A DNA stretch of 64,000 nt from positions 62,001-126,000 of the forward strand of contig JAATGM010000006.1 of NCBI GenBank assembly GCA_015654675.1, written 5' to 3'. This document shows positions 26,129 to 36,300 of the stretch, in pieces. Numbering within the stretch: the first letter of the stretch is position 1; every line of letters begins with the position of its first letter. This stretch comes from Planctomycetota bacterium (GTDB taxonomy: Bacteria > Planctomycetota > Phycisphaerae > UBA1845 > UTPLA1). Under the pieces are notes generated by a model. It was not told the origin of the DNA, ran no database searches, and was given only the letters and a program-made list of their open reading frames with translations. The position numbers were made by a program, and so were the translations under genes.

Positions 26129-27331
26129 TTGAACAAAGATCGCGTAAGGATTAGGGGGCTGTCAGGGGGCTCGGCGGTCGTGGTCTGCCTGCTTTGGGCG
26201 ATCGGGACTGCAGAAGCTCAGCAGACCGGCTACTTCGCTCCGGTAGGGCAAGTCGGTAATAGCACTACCATTTCCAACTTTGGGCGAGTTGGCGGTCGGA
26301 CAACATCCACTTCCACCCCGCTTCAGGCAGGACGAGGCGCACCGCCGCCGGGGTCGGTGGGTAATTATCTCGGCAGGCCGAACTTTTCGGTCACGTCGGC
26401 GATTGGAGATAGTCAGAACCGGCCTGGGGCCTCGTCGAGTTCGCTGAACCAGAACGCGGCGCTGGCCAACCAGATGTTTGGCGCGGGCGCATCGACATCG
26501 GTCTTGGGCAGAGTCACGCCGCGATCGACTGGTTCCGCGACGGATTTCCTGGTGCCAACTTTCAGCTCAAAAGCCGCGGCAGCCCGGGCATCCAATTTTT
26601 ATAGAGGTCAGACTCCGGCGGCCGTGATGCTGGATCGAAATTCCTTGCTTGCGCCACGTTCAGCGTTGGCGCGCATGGCGTCGGGTCCCCGGAGTTCGAT
26701 GTCACTCCAGCAGGCCATGTCGGGCGATTCACTCGCGGTCCAGAAGGGCATTGATGGCGAATCGCCGTCCGAGCCCGAGTCTGAAGGCGTGCCCGCGCTG
26801 GCCGTTCCAGCGGGACTGACTCCCAATCAAAAGCGCGAATATCGAACACAACTGGAATTTCAGGGGTGCCTTGAGCGTGGCGACGACTACATGCGCAGCA
26901 AGGATTTCCACAAGGCCAAGGCCAGCTATGAACGCGCACGAACGATATCGCCGGACTCGGCAGTGCCGTATTGCCGGCTTTTCGTTGCGTCGCTCTTGAT
27001 GGCGGACTTCGCGCAATCGGGCATGTACCTGCGGCTGGCTACGCGTCGAGCGAAAGTAGCTGCCGACATGCGAATCGATCCGTCTGAGTGTACGCCCGGC
27101 CTGGACGATTTGCGTGCAATCGCCCGGGCGATCGCACAGGCAAACATGCGGGCCGACACGTCCGAGGCGGAATTTGTGACTTTGGCTTATCTGTCGTGGC
27201 TGCTCGACGATCCGGCGATCATGCGCAGCGAACTGGATCGAGCTTCGCGAATCGCAACGGGCACGCCCGAGGCCGTCAAGCTCCGCGAACTGCTCCTAAG
27301 TGCGAGCGCGCCGGCGCAGCCGCAGAGTTGA
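26129..27331 (+). CDS. Exported TPR protein of unknown role
   Basis: I prefer the TTG start at 26129: AGGGG lies six bases upstream, and the promoter places transcription start after the in-frame ATG at 26111. The product is then 400 residues. A signal peptide (SAVVVCLLWAIGTAEAQQ) is followed by about 190 residues rich in Ser, Gly, Ala and Asn with no visible domain. A C-terminal TPR region (CLERGDDYMRSKDFHKAKAS, then YERARTISPDSAVPYCRLFV) comes after. It precedes the nucleotide-sugar dehydratase gene by 74 bases with a hairpin between. A role in envelope or polysaccharide assembly is a guess from position only. Confidence 0.65.
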   Translation: MNKDRVRIRGLSGGSAVVVCLLWAIGTAEAQQTGYFAPVGQVGNSTTISNFGRVGGRTTSTSTPLQAGRGAPPPGSVGNYLGRPNFSVTSAIGDSQNRPGASSSSLNQNAALANQMFGAGASTSVLGRVTPRSTGSATDFLVPTFSSKAAAARASNFYRGQTPAAVMLDRNSLLAPRSALARMASGPRSSMSLQQAMSGDSLAVQKGIDGESPSEPESEGVPALAVPAGLTPNQKREYRTQLEFQGCLERGDDYMRSKDFHKAKASYERARTISPDSAVPYCRLFVASLLMADFAQSGMYLRLATRRAKVAADMRIDPSECTPGLDDLRAIARAIAQANMRADTSEAEFVTLAYLSWLLDDPAIMRSELDRASRIATGTPEAVKLRELLLSASAPAQPQS

Positions 27332-27366
27332 GGCGGTCGAATTTTGCTGCGGTTGGTAGAAGGAGC

Positions 27367-27385
27367 AGGACCGTCTGACGGTCCT
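27367..27385. repeat. Hairpin between TPR and dehydratase genes
   Basis: AGGACCGT and ACGGTCCT form a perfect 8-base stem with loop CTG. There is no T-run, so it is not a typical terminator. It lies 20 bases before the TTG start of the dehydratase gene and could affect its translation. Confidence 0.35.
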
Positions 27386-27405
27386 CCCGTCGATTTGAGG
27401 CAGTC

Positions 27406-29400
27406 TTGGTCTTTCAATTTGCGTCATCTCCGCAGCCGCTTCGTCGATTGGTGCGGTATCGCACGATTGTATCGATCACGGCGCATTTGACGCTGTTCGC
27501 CGCGGCGCTTTTCGGGGCATTCGGTCTCTACTACAACTTCCGGTCATACCAGACCTGGTTCTGGTCGCCGTTTTTGACCATCCTGCCGATGGTGCTGGCG
27601 ATCAAGGGCATTGTGTTCATCTGGATGGGGTTGCACCGCGGATCATGGCGCTACGTCGGCATCCGCGACCTGATGACCGTCCTGAAAGCGTCATACGTCA
27701 GCACGCTGGCATTCATTATTTTTTTCTACGTCGCGGCCAACGTCTCGATGCGGATTTATAACCAGCCGCTGTTCGTCGGAATGCCGACATCGGTGTTCCT
27801 GCTGGACTTTGGGCTGACGATCGCCTTTATCTCGGGTGCGCGGATCGCGGTGCGGCTCTATCACGAGGAGGTTCGGCCGACGGCGGCGGGCGGGCCCATC
27901 AATTGTCTTATCCTCGGTGCGGGGAACACTGGCGAGACGATGCTGCGGGAAATTCTGCGGACCAACGTCGAACGGTTTCGCGTGGTGGGATTTCTCGATG
28001 ACGAAACCACCCGCCATAATGTGCGGATTCACGGCGTTCCGGTACTGGGCAAGATCGACGATGTGCGACGGATCGCTGAGGCGCAGCAGGTTGACGAGCT
28101 GCTCATTGCGATGCCCGAGTTCGAGCATTCGCGATTGCGGCGCGTGGTCGAGATGTGCCAGGGAACAAATCTGCGATTTCGCACAATTCCGGCGATGGCC
28201 GACGTGATCGGCGGAAAAGTAACTGTCTCACGTATTCGAAACGTGGACATAAACGACTTGCTGGGGCGGTCACCGGCGAAGCTGGATGAAGCCGACATTT
28301 CGTCAAAGATCGCCGGGCAGAGGGTGTTGATTACGGGCGCGGGTGGGTCGATTGGTTCGGAGATGTGCCGGCAGGTGGCGCGGTTCAAGCCGGCCCGACT
28401 CGTGCTGGTCGAGCTTTGCGAAAACAACATGTTCGAAATCGACCGCGAGCTTCAAAAGCTGGCGCCGGACATTCCGCGCGTCTGCCACATGGCGGACATA
28501 CGGGACGCGGAGCGGGTCGACTCGATCTTCGCGATGGAGAAACCGGCCCTGGTCTTTCACGCGGCGGCACACAAACACGTGCCAATGATGGAAATCAATG
28601 TCGGCGAGGCGGTGAAGAACAACATTCTCGGGACACGCACGGTTGCGGACGCGGCCAAGCGTCATGGCGTGTCGCGCTTCGTGATGATTTCGACCGACAA
28701 GGCCGTCAATCCGACGAGCGTGATGGGCGCGACGAAGCGCGTGGCAGAGATGTACATCCAACAGCTCGGCGACGCGAAGGGGACGCATTTTATCACCGTG
28801 CGTTTTGGAAACGTGCTCGGCTCGTCAGGCAGTGTCGTGCCGATTTTCCGCAAGCAGATCGCGGCCGGCGGGCCGGTGACGGTGACCGATCCGCGGATGA
28901 CGCGATATTTCATGACGATCCCCGAGGCCTCGCAGCTGGTGTTGCAGGCGGGCGTGATGGGCAGTCACGGGGACATCTTCGTGCTCGACATGGGCGAGCC
29001 GGTCCGCATTCTCGACCTGGCGAAGGAAATGATTACGCTCTCGGGGCTGCGGCCTGGAGAAGATATCGAGATCACTTTTTCCGGGGTTCGCCCCGGAGAA
29101 AAGCTGTATGAGGAACTGAACATTCACGGCGAGGATGTTCGGCCCACGCACCATGCGCAGATTGGCGTTTGGAAAAATCGCCCGGAAGACTGGGCCAAGG
29201 TTTGCCGTGGCATCGACGATCTGATCAGTCACGCGGATGCACGACCGGGCGAGGAGTTGAAGGCGAAAATCAAAGTCCTCGTGCCTGAATACCGTCTGAA
29301 TGAGCCGTCGACTATAGAGGTCGCACCGCTGGCGTCGTCGCGCGGCAATTTGGAATCGGATGGCGCGTTGGCGCGAGCGCCGTCGGCCTCACCTGCCTGA
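27406..29400 (+). CDS. Membrane nucleotide-sugar 4,6-dehydratase (CapD/WbpM family)
   Basis: The start is TTG at 27406 with GAGG close upstream. The 664-residue protein has four membrane helices (about residues 20-145), a first Rossmann domain (LILGAGNTGETMLREIL, 168-184), then the catalytic short-chain dehydrogenase domain. There the NAD site is ITGAGGSIGSEM (309-320), followed by HAAAHKHVPMME and STDKAVNPTSVMGATKR. In this family the usual Tyr of YxxxK is Met, seen here as M440 and K444. It converts UDP-GlcNAc-type sugars to 4-keto-6-deoxy forms for capsule, O-antigen or exopolysaccharide. Length matches full-size WbpM/PglF proteins. The carbamoyltransferase cassette follows after 451 bases. 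Confidence 0.93.
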   Translation: MVFQFASSPQPLRRLVRYRTIVSITAHLTLFAAALFGAFGLYYNFRSYQTWFWSPFLTILPMVLAIKGIVFIWMGLHRGSWRYVGIRDLMTVLKASYVSTLAFIIFFYVAANVSMRIYNQPLFVGMPTSVFLLDFGLTIAFISGARIAVRLYHEEVRPTAAGGPINCLILGAGNTGETMLREILRTNVERFRVVGFLDDETTRHNVRIHGVPVLGKIDDVRRIAEAQQVDELLIAMPEFEHSRLRRVVEMCQGTNLRFRTIPAMADVIGGKVTVSRIRNVDINDLLGRSPAKLDEADISSKIAGQRVLITGAGGSIGSEMCRQVARFKPARLVLVELCENNMFEIDRELQKLAPDIPRVCHMADIRDAERVDSIFAMEKPALVFHAAAHKHVPMMEINVGEAVKNNILGTRTVADAAKRHGVSRFVMISTDKAVNPTSVMGATKRVAEMYIQQLGDAKGTHFITVRFGNVLGSSGSVVPIFRKQIAAGGPVTVTDPRMTRYFMTIPEASQLVLQAGVMGSHGDIFVLDMGEPVRILDLAKEMITLSGLRPGEDIEITFSGVRPGEKLYEELNIHGEDVRPTHHAQIGVWKNRPEDWAKVCRGIDDLISHADARPGEELKAKIKVLVPEYRLNEPSTIEVAPLASSRGNLESDGALARAPSASPA

Positions 29401-29851
29401 AGCATCTCGCGCATACCCGTTTGGGGCCGGCTGTCGTTTGTTGGATCGCGGTGTACCGCACGGTTACAATATCCAATCCAATTTGGATAATTGACGCGCG
29501 TCTAGACCGTGGGTCATTTTCTTACGTGTCGGTCGATTTGTGCTAAAGCGTTGCGGGCTGTGGATTTGTGGTCGCTGATGTCTCTCGACCCAGGAACTGG
29601 ACTTCGCGTTTCACAGTGTCGATTGCGGCCACGGCAGGTGGTTTCGCTGCCGACGCTCCGGACTGTCAGGTCCGTAAACGTCGCTGATGCGATCGACCGG
29701 CAAGTTGCAAGTGTTTCCAGACGATGGACTCTATAACGCGGCGGCGCGCCGGCCGAATGGCGAGGCACTAGCCAGCTGAGACATTTATGGCGGAAATGCC
29801 GACGACGTTGTCGGCACACCGATTCCGAAAACGCACCGTGCGGATGACAGA
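29401..29851. other. Intergenic region with inverted repeats
   Basis: No gene is visible in this 451-base stretch. It holds an inverted repeat TATCCAA/TTGGATA (29470-29489, 6-base spacer) and a perfect 7-base hairpin TGCCGAC/GTCGGCA (29797-29816) about 35 bases before the carbamoyltransferase start. They are candidate regulatory elements for the polysaccharide cassette. Confidence 0.4.
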
Positions 29852-31693
29852 ATGAATATTCTCGGATTGTCAGCATTTTATCATGACAGCGCGGCGGCGT
29901 TGGTTCGCGATGGAGAGATCGTCGCGGCAGCGCAGGAAGAGCGGTTCACGCGCAAGAAGCATGACTATCGCTTTCCGCAGAACGCCATCGAGTATTGCCT
30001 GAAGGAGGGCGGGATCACGCCGAGCCAACTCGACGTGGTGACGTTCTATGACAAGCCGCTGATCAAGTTTGAGCGATTGCTGGAGACCTATCTGGCTTAT
30101 GTGCCGGAGGGGTTCAAGTCGTTCCTTCAGGCCATGCCGCTGTGGCTGCGACAAAAGCTGCACCTGCCGCGCGAGATGGATAAGGGGCTGAAGCATCAAT
30201 ACAAAGGCCGCTACGTCTTTACCGACCATCACGAGTCACATGCGGCCAGCGCGTTTTTCCCGTCGCCGTTTCAGGAGGCGGCCATTCTGACGCTGGACGG
30301 CGTCGGCGAGTGGTCGACCGCGACGTATGGCGTGGGCAAGGGCAACAAGATCACGCTGTCGCATGAGCTGCGTTTTCCGCATTCGCTGGGGCTGCTCTAT
30401 TCGGCATTCACCTATTTCACGGGGTTCAAGGTCAACTCCGGCGAATACAAGCTGATGGGGCTGGCGCCATACGGCGTGCCGCGCTTCAAAGACGTCATGA
30501 TGGAAAAGCTGATCGACCTCAAGGAAGACGGCTCGTTCCGCATGGACATGTCGTACTTCAATTATTGCCAGGGCTTAACCATGACGAGCCCGAAGATGGA
30601 CCCGCTTTTCGAGGGGCCGCCGCGCAAGCCCGAGTCGAAGCTGTCGCAGCGCGAAATGGACATCGCGGCTTCGATTCAGGAAGTGACCGAAGAGATCATG
30701 ATTCGCTGCGCCAAACATGTGGCCCGCGAGACGAAGATGAAGTATCTCGTGCTGGCCGGGGGCGTGGCGCTCAATTGCGTCGGCAACGGTCGGATTTTGA
30801 AGGACGGCATTTTTGAAGACATTTTCATCCAGCCGGCGGCGGGCGATGCGGGCGGGGCTCTGGGTGCGGCGCTGTTCGTCTGGTATCAGTTGATGGACAA
30901 GCCGCGCAAGGCGGACAACGTGCACGATTTCCAGAAGGGCGCTCTGCTGGGTCCCGGCTACAGCGACAACGAAGTAAAGCAAGCCCTGGACAAGCTTGGC
31001 GCGAAGTACCACTACTTCGAGAGCGACGAGGCGTTCAGCGAGCAGCTGGCCAATGACGTCGCTTCCGAGAAAGTGATCGGGTTGGTGCAGGGGCGCATGG
31101 AATTCGGGCCACGGGCACTGGGCTCGCGGTCGATCATCGGCGACGCGCGTTCGCCGCGCATGCAGTCGGTCATGAACCTCAAGATCAAGTTCCGCGAGTC
31201 GTTCCGGCCGTTTGCGCCGATCGTGCTGCGCGAACACGTGCATGAATGGTTCGACATGCGTCCGAACCAGGAAAGCCCGTACATGCTGCTGGTGGCCGAC
31301 GTATTACCGAAGCACCACCTGCCGCTCGACGGTCAGCTGAATGGGCTGGAGGGCGTCGATCGGCTGCTCAAGGTTGTGCGGTCGACCGTGCCGGCCATCA
31401 CGCACGTCGATTATTCGGCGCGCGTGCAGACGGTGGATCCGGAGCGCTATCCGCGGCTCTATCGCGTGATGAAAAAGTTCCACGAAAAGACGGGCTGCCC
31501 CGTCATGATCAATACGAGTTTCAACGTGCGGAGCGAGCCGGTGGTTTGCTCGCCGGAGCATGCTTACCGCTGCTTCATGGCGACGAACATGGACATTCTG
31601 GCGTTGCAGAATTGCATTCTTTACAAGGAAGAGCAGCCGAAGGCGAAGCAGCACGAGATCGACGAATATCTCGCGCAGTTCGATCTGGATTAG
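29852..31693 (+). CDS. Carbamoyltransferase, NodU/CmcH family
   Basis: The 613-residue protein opens with MNILGLSAFYHDSAAALVRD, the signature of the Kae1-like N-terminal half, with EERFTRKKHD, DHHESHAASAFFPSPF and TLDGVGEW following. AGGVALNCVGNGRI and PAAGDAGGALGAA continue the ATP/carbamoyl-AMP site. The C-terminal YrdC-like half contains GRMEFGPRALGSRSIIGDAR and VMINTSFNVRSEPVVCSPEHA. The family transfers carbamoyl from carbamoyl phosphate via carbamoyl-AMP to a hydroxyl group on a sugar or antibiotic. Here the acceptor is probably a polysaccharide, given the upstream dehydratase and the SxtJ/DUF5989 genes that start 5 and 464 bases after its stop. Length is normal. Confidence 0.95.
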   Translation: MNILGLSAFYHDSAAALVRDGEIVAAAQEERFTRKKHDYRFPQNAIEYCLKEGGITPSQLDVVTFYDKPLIKFERLLETYLAYVPEGFKSFLQAMPLWLRQKLHLPREMDKGLKHQYKGRYVFTDHHESHAASAFFPSPFQEAAILTLDGVGEWSTATYGVGKGNKITLSHELRFPHSLGLLYSAFTYFTGFKVNSGEYKLMGLAPYGVPRFKDVMMEKLIDLKEDGSFRMDMSYFNYCQGLTMTSPKMDPLFEGPPRKPESKLSQREMDIAASIQEVTEEIMIRCAKHVARETKMKYLVLAGGVALNCVGNGRILKDGIFEDIFIQPAAGDAGGALGAALFVWYQLMDKPRKADNVHDFQKGALLGPGYSDNEVKQALDKLGAKYHYFESDEAFSEQLANDVASEKVIGLVQGRMEFGPRALGSRSIIGDARSPRMQSVMNLKIKFRESFRPFAPIVLREHVHEWFDMRPNQESPYMLLVADVLPKHHLPLDGQLNGLEGVDRLLKVVRSTVPAITHVDYSARVQTVDPERYPRLYRVMKKFHEKTGCPVMINTSFNVRSEPVVCSPEHAYRCFMATNMDILALQNCILYKEEQPKAKQHEIDEYLAQFDLD

Positions 31694-31698
31694 ACAGC

Positions 31699-32145
31699 AT
31701 GTCAATGATTGAAATGAATTGGAAGCCTGACCAACGAACGCTGAAGCAGTTCGGCTGGATCAGTCTGGTAGCGTTTGGCGCGCTGGGCGCGCTGGCGTGG
31801 TGGAAGCACAAGTTTCTCTTTTTCCATCTTTCGGATTCCGCTGCGCATACGACGGCCTATGTTCTATGGGCGATTGCAGGACTGTCGGCCGTACTGGGCG
31901 TTGTCGCTCCCATGGTGCTGCAGCCGCTGTTTGTCGGCTTGATGCTGATCGCATTGCCAATCGGCTTCGTGCTTTCGCATGTCATTCTTTTCATCGTGTT
32001 CTTCGTATTCTTCACGCCGCTGGGGCTGGTCATGCGGCTTTTTGGATATGATCCGATGCGCAAACGCTTCGACCGGCAGGCGAAGACCTATTGGCTCGAA
32101 CGCGAAGTTGTGACCGATCCCAAGCGATATTTCCGCCAATTCTAA
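31699..32145 (+). CDS. SxtJ-family membrane protein
   Basis: ATG 31699 lies five bases after the carbamoyltransferase stop. The 148-residue protein has a soluble N-terminus and three or four hydrophobic helices (QFGWISLVAFGALGALAWW, TTAYVLWAIAGLSAVLGVVA, PLFVGLMLIALPIGFVLSHV, FFVFFTPLGLVMRLFGYDP). It ends with the basic tail DRQAKTYWLEREVVTDPKRY typical of SxtJ proteins. SxtJ genes usually accompany NodU-type carbamoyltransferases. The molecular function is unknown, and a membrane partner or recruiter for the enzyme is the common suggestion. A DUF5989 gene follows after 12 bases. Confidence 0.85.
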   Translation: MSMIEMNWKPDQRTLKQFGWISLVAFGALGALAWWKHKFLFFHLSDSAAHTTAYVLWAIAGLSAVLGVVAPMVLQPLFVGLMLIALPIGFVLSHVILFIVFFVFFTPLGLVMRLFGYDPMRKRFDRQAKTYWLEREVVTDPKRYFRQF

Positions 32146-32157
32146 GCGAGTGATGCC

Positions 32158-32361
32158 ATGGCCGATCAGAAGCAAGCAGGCAACGAATTCGAACGGCAGA
32201 CGACGGGAGAGAGAACGGGCCTCTTCGCCGAGTTCTGGGACTTCCTGAAGCACAACAAGAAGTGGTGGCTTGGGCCGATCGTGGTGGTGCTGTTGCTGGT
32301 GGCCGCGCTGGTATTGCTGGGCGGCACGGCGGCCGCGCCGTTCATCTACACCTTGTTCTGA
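32158..32361 (+). CDS. DUF5989 small membrane protein
   Basis: The 67-residue protein has a charged N-terminus, then EFWDFLKHNKKWWLGPIVVV and a single membrane helix ending GGTAAAPFIYTLF. This KKWWL...APFIYTLF pattern is diagnostic of DUF5989, which nearly always sits beside a carbamoyltransferase and SxtJ. It probably anchors or completes a membrane-bound carbamoylation complex. It is the third gene of the cassette. Confidence 0.88.
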   Translation: MADQKQAGNEFERQTTGERTGLFAEFWDFLKHNKKWWLGPIVVVLLLVAALVLLGGTAAAPFIYTLF

Positions 32362-32400
32362 CGCTCCGCTTGATCGTACACGCCTTGACCGGAGTGGTGC

Positions 32401-33354
32401 GTGCAGGACTGGCTGCTCCCGTTACTGTGTTGCCCGATTCACCGCGGGCCGCTGGTTCTCGAGCGCGAGGCGCGGCGCGATCACGACATCGTATCGGGCG
32501 CGCTGCGTTGCTCGGCCGGGGCATGCGAGTTTCCCATTCGTGATTCAATCGCCGATTTCGCGACCGGCGATCGATACGTCGAATCTTTTTCCACACAGCG
32601 AAAGCTGCTTCGCCGCGTGTTTGAGGGGTACAAAGGCGATTACAGCGGCGACGATTTGTTCGCCAAGTCCCGCATTCCCATGGCTGAGTTTCGATCAGGC
32701 GTGACGCTGGACGCCGGTTGCGGCTACGGCCGCTATTGCAACGCAATTTCGGCGGCCGGCGGGCGCGTCGTCGGCGTCGATCTGAGTCTGACGTCGCTCG
32801 GCCTCGTGCGCGACGCGATCGGCGACCGGCCGGGCGTCTGCCTCGTACGGGCCGATCTGTACGAGCTGCCTTTTGTCGAGGGGGCGTTCGACCGGGCAAT
32901 CTCAATCGGCGTGCTGCACCACACGCCATCGACGCGTGAAGCATTCCGGCGCGTGAATCGGCTGATTCGCACCGGCGGCAAGTGCTGCATCTATGTCTAC
33001 GAGAACTTCACGGCCAGACGCAAGATCGTTGATTTTCATCGACGGTGGGCGACGCGGATCCCGGAGGGTCTGCTCATTTATCTGCTGAGTGCGAACCAGA
33101 TCCTGCTTCATTGGGTGCGGCGCATTCCACTCGTCGGCCGAATCGCGTACGCGGCGTTCCCCTGCAACACCACGCAACGGCGCTGGCGTACGCGACTGAC
33201 GGCCGATTTTGACACATACGCTCCCACGTTTGCGCACAGCCACGCTTATGACGAGGTCTTCGATTGGTTCGTTGAAGATGGATTTGGGGATATTCAGATC
33301 GGGCGCGGCGCGGTGATCTGGATGACCGGCACTCGACGCACGGCGGGCGCTTAG
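32401..33354 (+). CDS. SAM methyltransferase with N-terminal zinc-ribbon-like module
   Basis: The GTG at 32401 has GGAG six bases upstream. Residues 1-55 form a Trm112-like module: LLPLLCCPIHRGPL, then LRCSAGACEFPIRDSIADF, with Cys pairs likely to bind zinc. A class I methyltransferase follows: motif I TLDAGCGYGRYCNAI, motif II GVDLSLTSLG, an acidic strand and DRAISIGVLHHTPSTREAF. The last 100 residues (FHRRWATRIPEGLLIYLLS and RRIPLVGRIAYAAFPC) may contact the membrane or a lipid-linked substrate. It ends the carbamoylation cassette by position. Substrate unknown, perhaps a surface sugar. Confidence 0.85.
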   Translation: MQDWLLPLLCCPIHRGPLVLEREARRDHDIVSGALRCSAGACEFPIRDSIADFATGDRYVESFSTQRKLLRRVFEGYKGDYSGDDLFAKSRIPMAEFRSGVTLDAGCGYGRYCNAISAAGGRVVGVDLSLTSLGLVRDAIGDRPGVCLVRADLYELPFVEGAFDRAISIGVLHHTPSTREAFRRVNRLIRTGGKCCIYVYENFTARRKIVDFHRRWATRIPEGLLIYLLSANQILLHWVRRIPLVGRIAYAAFPCNTTQRRWRTRLTADFDTYAPTFAHSHAYDEVFDWFVEDGFGDIQIGRGAVIWMTGTRRTAGA

Positions 33355-33373
33355 CGAGGCCGCGGCCCCGCCG

Positions 33374-36300
33374 CTATGCCACGGCCGATTGCTGCTGATT
33401 TGCCGATTCGTTTTCGAACTTCACGCTGATGCGTTTGCTGACGCCGGCCTCCTGCATGGTGATGCCATACAGGACGTCGCCAATGCTCATCGTGCGCTTG
33501 GAGTGCGTGATGATGAGGAACTGGGTGTTTTCCGTGAACTCCCGCACGACGTGGTTGAAGCGCTGATTGTTGGCCTCGTCGAGGGCGGCGTCGACTTCAT
33601 CGAGGATGGCGAAGGGCGACGGCCGCGTCCGGAAAACGGCCAGCAGCAGGGCGGTGGCGGTCATGGTCTTTTCGCCGCCGGAGAGCAATGTCATTGATTG
33701 AAGTTCTTTGCCGGGCGGGCGGACGACGATTTCAATGCCGGATTCAAGGACGTCGTCGGGGTTCTGCAGGAAGACGTCGGCCTTGCCGCCGCCAAAGAGC
33801 TTCTTGAAGAGGGCGGAGAAGTGTCCGCGGACCTCTTCGAATGTCTTCGCGAAGCGCTCGGTCGATTCAGCATTGAGCTTTTCGATCAATTCGCTGAGCT
33901 GCTTTTCGCTCGTGCGCAGGTCGTCGCGCTGCTTCGTCAGGAAGTCGTGCCGTTTTTCGAGCTCTTCCTGCTCGGCGATGGCGTCCAGATTGACGTTGCC
34001 GAGTCGTTCGATTTTTCCCTTCAACTCGGCGATTTCGCCTTCGACAACAGCCAGATCCTGCTCGGTCGGCGTGTAGCCGGCATAGCGCTCAGCCAGGTCG
34101 ATGTGGAGTTCGTCGCGGACGCGGGCGACCAGGTCGTCCAGCCGGACGCGAACCTGGCTTAGTTCGACATCGCGGCCATGAAGCTCGGTTTCGACGTCGT
34201 CGAGTTCCTGCCGAAGATGGCGAACGGCGGCGGAGCGCTCGTCGATATCGCGGCGAACTTCTTCGCGGCGTTCGCGGGCGCGGGTGGCGTCGGTCGCGAC
34301 GACTTGTCGCTCGTCGCCAAGCGTTTCGAGTGCTGAGCGGGCTTCGACGATCTGTCGCTGCGACTGCTCAATGCGACCCTGGGCCGAGTTTACGTCGGCG
34401 GCGGCGGTGGCCTTCTCGGCGGCCAGCGAATCGCGCGAGGCGACGAGGTTCTGCACCGCGGCGGTCATGGCCGAGCGGCGCTGGGCGAGTTCGCCGGCGC
34501 GGACGCGGGCCTGGGTCGTCTGCTCCGTGAGGACGGCGCGGCTGGACTGGAGCTCGGCGGTCTGCGTTTGGAGGCGGGCGATGAGCTGTTCGCGCTCCGT
34601 ATTCTGCTGCTGCATGGCCCCGAGCGATTCGCGGCTGGCATTCTGGCGACGACCGGCCTCGTCCATGAGACGCGCGATCTCGGAGGCCTCCTGCGCGATT
34701 TGGGGCTTTTCAGCGGAAAGTTTGTTGATGTCGATATCGGCCGAAGCGATGAGGGTGACGGCCTCTGTACGCTGCGTGCCGGCCTGCTGAATGACCTGCT
34801 GTAGCTCGCGCTGCGAAATATTGAGCTGGTCCGACTCGTCCTCGGCGCGGGTGAGGTCTTCGCCGAGGGAGTTAATTCGGGCGGCGATCGCCTCCAATTG
34901 TTCGCCAAGCTCGCGCAGCTCGCTGCGGCGGCTGATCATGCCCGAGCCGCGGCCGAGCGGGCCGAGTGCAACACGGCCGTCAGTCTCGCAGAGGACGCCA
35001 TCTGGTGTGACAAAGCGGGCCGAACCGGGGAACTGCTCGGCAAGTCGGCGGGCGTCGTCGATCGACTCGACGACAAACGTGCGACCGAGCAAATATCGTA
35101 CGAGACGCTGGCAGTCATCCGGGCAGCGGACCCATTCGGCGAGGGCGGCGATGACGCCGGGCTGCTCGCGAATGTCGGGGCCATTGATGGCGGGGGGCGT
35201 TTGGTCGAGCGAGAAGGCGAGTACGCGGCCTTCAAGGCCGGCGAGAGTCTGCTGGTCGGCGAGCAGGGCGTCACGCTCGGTAACGACGAGGTATTGCTCG
35301 AATTCGCCGAGAGCGGCTTCGACGATGGCCGCATGGGCGGCATCCGCCTCGAAGAGTTCGCCGACCGGGCCGCGGACGTAGCCGAAAGTCTGGCCGGTCG
35401 TGTCGGCATCGCGGCGAGTAAGGACATCGCGCACGCCGGCGAGTAGGCCTTCGCGACGCGTGTCGAGCTCCTGCAGCAACTCGCGGCGAGACTGAAGCGC
35501 GCCGCGCTGCTCTTTTGCACCGGAGATTTCTTCGGCGATGCGTGCACGGGACTGATTGACGACGGCGAGGCGATTTCGCGACTCGTCGAGGCGCGTCTGC
35601 TGCTCGGAGATCAGGGCGTCAACCTGGGCGCGGCGCGATTCGAGTTGCGATCGCCGATTCATCAGTTCGCCGAGCTGTTGGGCGATCTGGGCGTCGCGGG
35701 CTTCCAGCCGCGATCGCTGGCCGACCAGGTTTTCCTGTTGGACGCCAAGCGCGGTAATTTCGTTCTGGAGCTGGCTGGTGCGACGAACGAGTTCGAGGAT
35801 GCCGGCCTTCTCGGCATCGAGGCGGGCGGTGACCTGATTCAGCTCGCTCGCGAGCTTGCGCTCGTCGCCCTGCAGGGCGGCGACCTCGCTGTTCGCGGCG
35901 TTGAGCGCCTGTTCAACTTCAGCGGCGGCGTCTTCGTGTTCGCGAATCTGGTCGGCGAGCACAGTCGCCTGTTGCTCGATCGCGGTCACGCGCGAGCGAC
36001 AGCGGGCCAGCAAATCCGTCTGCTCGACGATGCGATGCTCGGCGGCGCTGACGCGTTCCTGCTGGCCGGTCATCTCGGATTGGACCGTCAGCATGCGTGC
36101 GTCGAGCGCCGAAATCTTCTGCTCCAACTCGGCCGATTCGTTGGCGGCCTGAGCGAGCCGGACGTCGTGATCGGACATGGCCGTGCGCAGGCCGGTGGCC
36201 TGGTCGCTGAATTGCGTCACGGTCGATTCGAGGGCGGAGCGCGACTCGAACAGGCGGTGATATTCGGCGAGGGCGAAGGTGCTGCGAAGCTCGCGCAAGC

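Noticed and set aside
29470-29516. TTGACG at 29491 as a -35 for the carbamoyltransferase operon
   Set aside because: No -10 hexamer lies at 16-18 bases, and the gene starts 350 bases downstream.
31246-31698. Upstream extension of the SxtJ frame
   Set aside because: It lies inside the carbamoyltransferase gene in another frame. SxtJ starts at 31699, right after that gene's stop.
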